A stretch of 64,000 nt of DNA from JBDIBA01 sp039812705 (GTDB lineage: Bacteria > Actinomycetota > Acidimicrobiia > Acidimicrobiales > JBBSGY01): contig JBDIBA010000002.1 in the NCBI GenBank assembly GCA_039812705.1, forward strand, positions 1 to 64,000, given 5' to 3'. The notes below the pieces were generated by a model that was given only the letters and a program-made list of their open reading frames with translations, was not told where the DNA came from and did not search any database. Position 1 is the stretch's first letter; each line of letters begins with the position of its first letter. The translations under genes and the position numbers were made by a program. Shown one piece after another: positions 61,051-64,000 of this stretch.

Positions 61051-61773
61051 ATGGCCAAGCACGGCAAGAAGTACGTCGATTCCGTGAAGCGTTTCGATCG
61101 CGAGCGTTTTCACTCCACGCCAGAGGCAATCTCCATCGTCAAGTCCCTGGCCAAGGCCAAGTTTGACGAAACCATCGAGCTGGCAGTTCGCCTTAGCGTC
61201 GACCCCCGCAAGGCTGACCAAATTGTGCGTGGCACGGTTGGCCTACCCGCAGGAACCGGTCGCGTAGTCCGCGTTGCTGTTTTCGCTTCCGCTGATCACG
61301 CCGCTGCGGCTCGCGAAGCCGGAGCAGACGTAGTCGGCGCCGAAGACCTGGTCGAAAAGGTAAGCGGCGGTTTCTTGGACTTTGACTTGGCCATCGCAAC
61401 CCCCGACATGATGGGTCAAGTTGGTCGTCTTGGTCGTGTCCTCGGTCCGCGCGGCCTCATGCCAAACCCCAAGACGGGCACAGTCACCACCGACGTTGCT
61501 GCCGCAGTCACCGCGTTCAAGGGCGGTCGGGTTGAGTACCGCACCGACAAGGTTGGAAATGTCCACGTCCCAATCGGCAAGGCTTCATTCACCGAGACCG
61601 ACTTGCTTCGTAACGCTCGCGCGCTCATCGAAGAACTCATCAAGGCCAAGCCAGCAGCAGCCAAAGGCAAGTACGTCAAGAGCGTCACGGTGTCTTCAAC
61701 AATGAGCCCCGGTGTCCGCATCGACTCCAACAACCTTCGCATTACAGATGAGGAAATCGCGGCAGTCTCATAG
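61051..61773 (+). CDS. rplA: 50S ribosomal protein L1
   Basis: 240 aa. Starts MAKHGKKYVDSVKRFDRER; the signature GRLGRVLGPRGLMPNPKTGT is complete. L1-stalk protein near the E site. ATG 61051 with AAAGGG upstream is preferred to TTG 61027. Confidence 0.96.
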   Translation: MAKHGKKYVDSVKRFDRERFHSTPEAISIVKSLAKAKFDETIELAVRLSVDPRKADQIVRGTVGLPAGTGRVVRVAVFASADHAAAAREAGADVVGAEDLVEKVSGGFLDFDLAIATPDMMGQVGRLGRVLGPRGLMPNPKTGTVTTDVAAAVTAFKGGRVEYRTDKVGNVHVPIGKASFTETDLLRNARALIEELIKAKPAAAKGKYVKSVTVSSTMSPGVRIDSNNLRITDEEIAAVS

Positions 61774-61796
61774 CTGCTAGTTTCTCGCCCACAAGT

Positions 61797-61913
61797 TCTT
61801 CGCCGAAGACCTCGGGTTTCTGTGGAATCGGTCACAGATCCAATGGAACAAGTCCTCACTTGGTCCGCCCGGAGAGGTGTTGCAGGGTAAATGCATCTTC
61901 AAGTCATGCATTT
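61797..61913 (+). promoter_or_regulatory. Ribosomal protein L10 leader (autoregulatory RNA)
   Basis: The region between rplA and rplJ shows paired segments expected of the L10 leader: CCTCGGG (61810) with CCCGGAGAGG (61868), and a TTTCTGTG/CACAGATCC hairpin. Around AAATGCAT (61889-61896) and ATGCATTT (61906-61913) lies a further perfect hairpin. In other bacteria L10-L12 binds here to repress rplJL. Boundaries are approximate. Confidence 0.6.
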
Positions 61914-61960
61914 CCGTGCTCCTTCGGCGTTGTGCAAACGCTAATCAGTAAGGAAATCGC

Positions 61961-62557
61961 ATGGAAAACCCAAGGCCGGAAAAGGTGGCCGTTGTAGACG
62001 AGGTGCGCGGCAAGTTCGCCGACTCCGATGCTGCACTGCTCACCGAATACCGCGGACTTACCGTTAAAGACCTTGCAGACTTGCGTTCGTCAATCCGCGA
62101 AAACGGTGGCGAGTACAAGGTCTACAAGAACACCCTTGTGCGCTTTGCAGTTCGTGAGCTGAACCTCAACGACCTCGAAGACCAATTGACCGGCCCGACC
62201 GCCATTGCGTTCGTCAAGGGCGATGCCGCAGCAGTGGCAAAGTCACTGCGCGACTTTGCCAAGACGAACCAAAACCTTGTCGTTAAGGGCGCTGTTCTTG
62301 GAGACAAGGCGCTAACGGCCAAGGAAGCAACAGCACTTGCAGACCTGCCTTCGCGCGAGGTTCTGCTGGCCCAAATCGCTGGATTGCTCGCAGCACCTAT
62401 GAGCGGCTTCGCCAGCTTGCTGCAAGCACTTCCACGCAATTTCGCTTACGGCCTCAAGGCCCTCGTCGACCAGGGTGGCGCAAGCACTGCTCCAGCCGCG
62501 GAAGCGAAGAGCGAAGAGACCGGCGAAAGCCAAGCCGACAACGAAGAATCGAAATAA
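61961..62557 (+). CDS. rplJ: 50S ribosomal protein L10
   Basis: 198 aa. Starts NPRPEKVAVVDEVRGKF; LLTEYRGLTVKDLADLR and YKVYKNTLVRFAV are diagnostic. The C-terminal helices bind L7/L12 dimers. AAGGAAA lies upstream of the ATG. Likely feedback-regulated through the leader above. Confidence 0.96.
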   Translation: MENPRPEKVAVVDEVRGKFADSDAALLTEYRGLTVKDLADLRSSIRENGGEYKVYKNTLVRFAVRELNLNDLEDQLTGPTAIAFVKGDAAAVAKSLRDFAKTNQNLVVKGAVLGDKALTAKEATALADLPSREVLLAQIAGLLAAPMSGFASLLQALPRNFAYGLKALVDQGGASTAPAAEAKSEETGESQADNEESK

Positions 62558-62569
62558 CAGGAGACCAAC

Positions 62570-62959
62570 ATGGCAACCCAAACCAAAGAAGACATTCTCG
62601 AAGCCATTTCGAACATGAGCGTGCTCGAGCTAAGCGAGCTGCTTAAGGACTTCGAAGAGAAGTTCGGCGTCAGCGCAGCAGCACCTGCTGCAGTCGCAGC
62701 AGCTGCACCTGCAGGCGGCGGTGGCGGCGACGCTGCTGCTGAAGAGCAGGACGAGTTCGACGTCATCCTTGCTAACGCAGGTGACAAGAAGATCCAGGTC
62801 ATCAAGGAAGTCCGCGGCCTCACAAGCCTCGGCCTCAAGGAAGCCAAGGACCTGGTTGATGGTGCTCCCAAGCCCATCCTCGAAAAGGTGTCTAAAGAAG
62901 ACGCCGAGAAGGCAAAGGCAGCCCTTGAGGGTGCCGGCGCCACTGTAGAACTCAAGTAA
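62570..62959 (+). CDS. rplL: 50S ribosomal protein L7/L12
   Basis: 129 aa. N-terminal dimerisation helices, an Ala/Gly hinge (about 40-60) and the C-terminal factor-binding domain (KIQVIKEVRGLTSLGLKEAK, LVDGAPKPI). Located 12 bases after rplJ, with AGGAG upstream. Confidence 0.97.
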   Translation: MATQTKEDILEAISNMSVLELSELLKDFEEKFGVSAAAPAAVAAAAPAGGGGGDAAAEEQDEFDVILANAGDKKIQVIKEVRGLTSLGLKEAKDLVDGAPKPILEKVSKEDAEKAKAALEGAGATVELK

Positions 62960-62970
62960 TTGCACTTGGC

Positions 62971-63010
62971 AGCCATCTGCCCGGGCTCCTTTAGGTCCGG
63001 GTAGATGGCT
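62971..63010 (+). terminator. Hairpin/attenuator between rplL and rpoB
   Basis: AGCCATCTGCCCGG (62971-62984) pairs with CCGGGTAGATGGCT (62997-63010), one G-U, 12-base loop. Only a weak T run (GGTTTGGG) follows, as in the partial terminators known between rplL and rpoB that cut rpoB expression relative to rplL. The remaining gap up to 63239 shows no gene. Confidence 0.75.
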
Positions 63011-63239
63011 GGTTTGGGCTAATTCGCCGCGCGAATTTCTTCCGCCCAGCTTTCATATTCGACGGTCTTGTTTTTCCGGGCGGTTTTACGTATCCTTCCC
63101 GCCGCTTGCAGAGCCGGGCTTGTCGACCTATATTCATCCGTTGCCGTGGATTGTCGCCCTACGCCGCCCTCATTTTGTGCTCAATTTGGTGCTTTCCATG
63201 GCTTGCTGCCCGTAGCTCTGCCTTGTCAGGAGTAGGCCC

Positions 63240-64000
63240 TTGTCGTCTCGTTCCAACACAAAGGAACGTTCCTCTGTTAGGGAGCGGTTCTCCTTCAGCA
63301 CTGTTGAAGAAGTACTTCCGCTTCCAGATCTAATTTCAATCCAACGCGATTCTTTCCGCTGGTTCTTGGACGAAGGTCTCGCAGAGGCGTTTCGTGACAT
63401 CAGCCCCATCGAAGACTTCACAGGTCAACTAAGGCTCGAACTCGAATTCGATCCAAACGACCCAGATCTTCGTCCACCGCCCAAGTTCACGGTGGAGGAG
63501 TGCAAGGAAAGGGACATGACGTACGCAGCGCCAATTTTTGTGCGCTCACGTTTCATGAACGCCAGCACGGGTGAAATCAAGGAACAGACCGTGTTCATGG
63601 GCGACTTCCCGATCATGACCGAGAAGGGCACATTCATTGTTAACGGCACTGAGCGCGTCGTTGTTTCGCAGCTCGTGCGTTCTCCTGGTGTCATCTTCCA
63701 GCCTGGTCGCGATGCCAAGACCGTCGTAACCGGAACCGTTCACCCTTACCGTGGTGAGTGGGTTGAGTTTGACGTCGAAGCCAAGCCTGGCAAGGACATC
63801 ACCGCTGGTGCACGTGTTGCACGCAAGCGTCGTCTCAGTGTTTTCACAATGCTGCGTGCCCTTGGTTACGAAGACCCGGCCTTCCTAGAGCGTTTTGTTC
63901 GTCACTTCGATTTCCTCCAGGCTCAGTGGGAAAAGGACAAGGACATTGCGCCTACGCGCGAAGAGGCACTGCTTGAGATCTATAAGCGTGCACGTCCGGG
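63240..64000 (+). CDS. rpoB: DNA-directed RNA polymerase subunit beta (5' part)
   Basis: About 253 residues before the window ends. SFRWFLDEGLAEAF, IEDFTGQLRLEL, APIFVRSRFMNASTGEIKE, GDFPIMTEKGTFIVNGTERV and QLVRSPGVIF are the conserved N-terminal blocks. TTG 63240 is chosen because CAGGAG lies seven bases upstream and the homologous sequence begins soon after. The rest, including the rifampicin region, is outside the window. Confidence 0.95.
   Translation, partial: MSSRSNTKERSSVRERFSFSTVEEVLPLPDLISIQRDSFRWFLDEGLAEAFRDISPIEDFTGQLRLELEFDPNDPDLRPPPKFTVEECKERDMTYAAPIFVRSRFMNASTGEIKEQTVFMGDFPIMTEKGTFIVNGTERVVVSQLVRSPGVIFQPGRDAKTVVTGTVHPYRGEWVEFDVEAKPGKDITAGARVARKRRLSVFTMLRALGYEDPAFLERFVRHFDFLQAQWEKDKDIAPTREEALLEIYKRARP

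Overview
The window is one continuous stretch of bacterial chromosome, moderately GC-rich by eye, with many GTG and TTG starts and short or overlapping gene junctions. A WhiB-family iron-sulfur regulator, the ffs-dnaX-recR order, a possible LAxTG sortase substrate, an acyl-CoA carboxylase beta subunit followed by a small epsilon-like protein, and an ECF sigma/anti-sigma pair all point to the phylum Actinomycetota. An Acidimicrobiia-like freshwater or marine lineage is my guess; the window has no rRNA gene to test it.

Layout. 1-4.0 kb: a secreted Asp/Lys-repeat protein (minus strand), the SRP RNA, dnaX, recR and a 5'-3' exonuclease. 4.0-5.9 kb: three tandem, diverged, exported paralogues of unknown function. 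6.0-11.2 kb: acyl-CoA carboxylase subunits, a K+/H+ antiporter with its RCK_C regulatory subunit, a degenerate GGDEF membrane protein and a membrane-anchored cyclophilin. 11.2-26.2 kb: aspartate kinase, a DUF4012 protein, a possible sortase substrate and a pirin, then an envelope-polysaccharide locus (two GT2 enzymes, a GT-B enzyme, a Wzz-like protein, a Wzy-like protein, a Wzx flippase and a flippase-GT2 fusion), with asd lying inside it. 26.2-30.5 kb: tRNA-Pro, whiB, a class A penicillin-binding protein and an inactive-looking HtrA-type protein.

30.6-41.7 kb: an overlapping operon nuoABCDHIJKLMN, lacking nuoE, nuoF and nuoG, followed directly by a MidA/NDUFAF7-type methyltransferase. 41.7-44.1 kb: a lone HTH regulator, two related secreted proteins, a YajQ protein and tRNA-Tyr. 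44.1-47.4 kb: a complete EfeUOB iron-uptake operon behind a 22-bp palindrome. 47.4-52.1 kb: a minus-strand cassette of three overlapping membrane-protein genes, diverging from a flippase and an acetyltransferase. 52.2-55.5 kb: a MacB/FtsX-type ABC exporter pair.

55.6-64 kb: the conserved translation/transcription block, tRNA-Thr, tRNA-Met, tuf, rpmG, a membrane protein, ECF sigma, anti-sigma, tRNA-Trp, secE, nusG, rplK, rplA, rplJ, rplL and the 5' end of rpoB. It carries an L10 leader, an rplL-rpoB hairpin, a perfect 74-bp tandem repeat between two tRNA genes and a large inverted repeat after tuf.

I found no CRISPR array, insertion sequence, prophage or toxin-antitoxin pair. The most novel material is the two families of small exported paralogues, the flippase-GT2 fusion, the inactive HtrA-like protein, the NuoEFG-less complex I operon with its methyltransferase, and several unexplained inverted and direct repeats.
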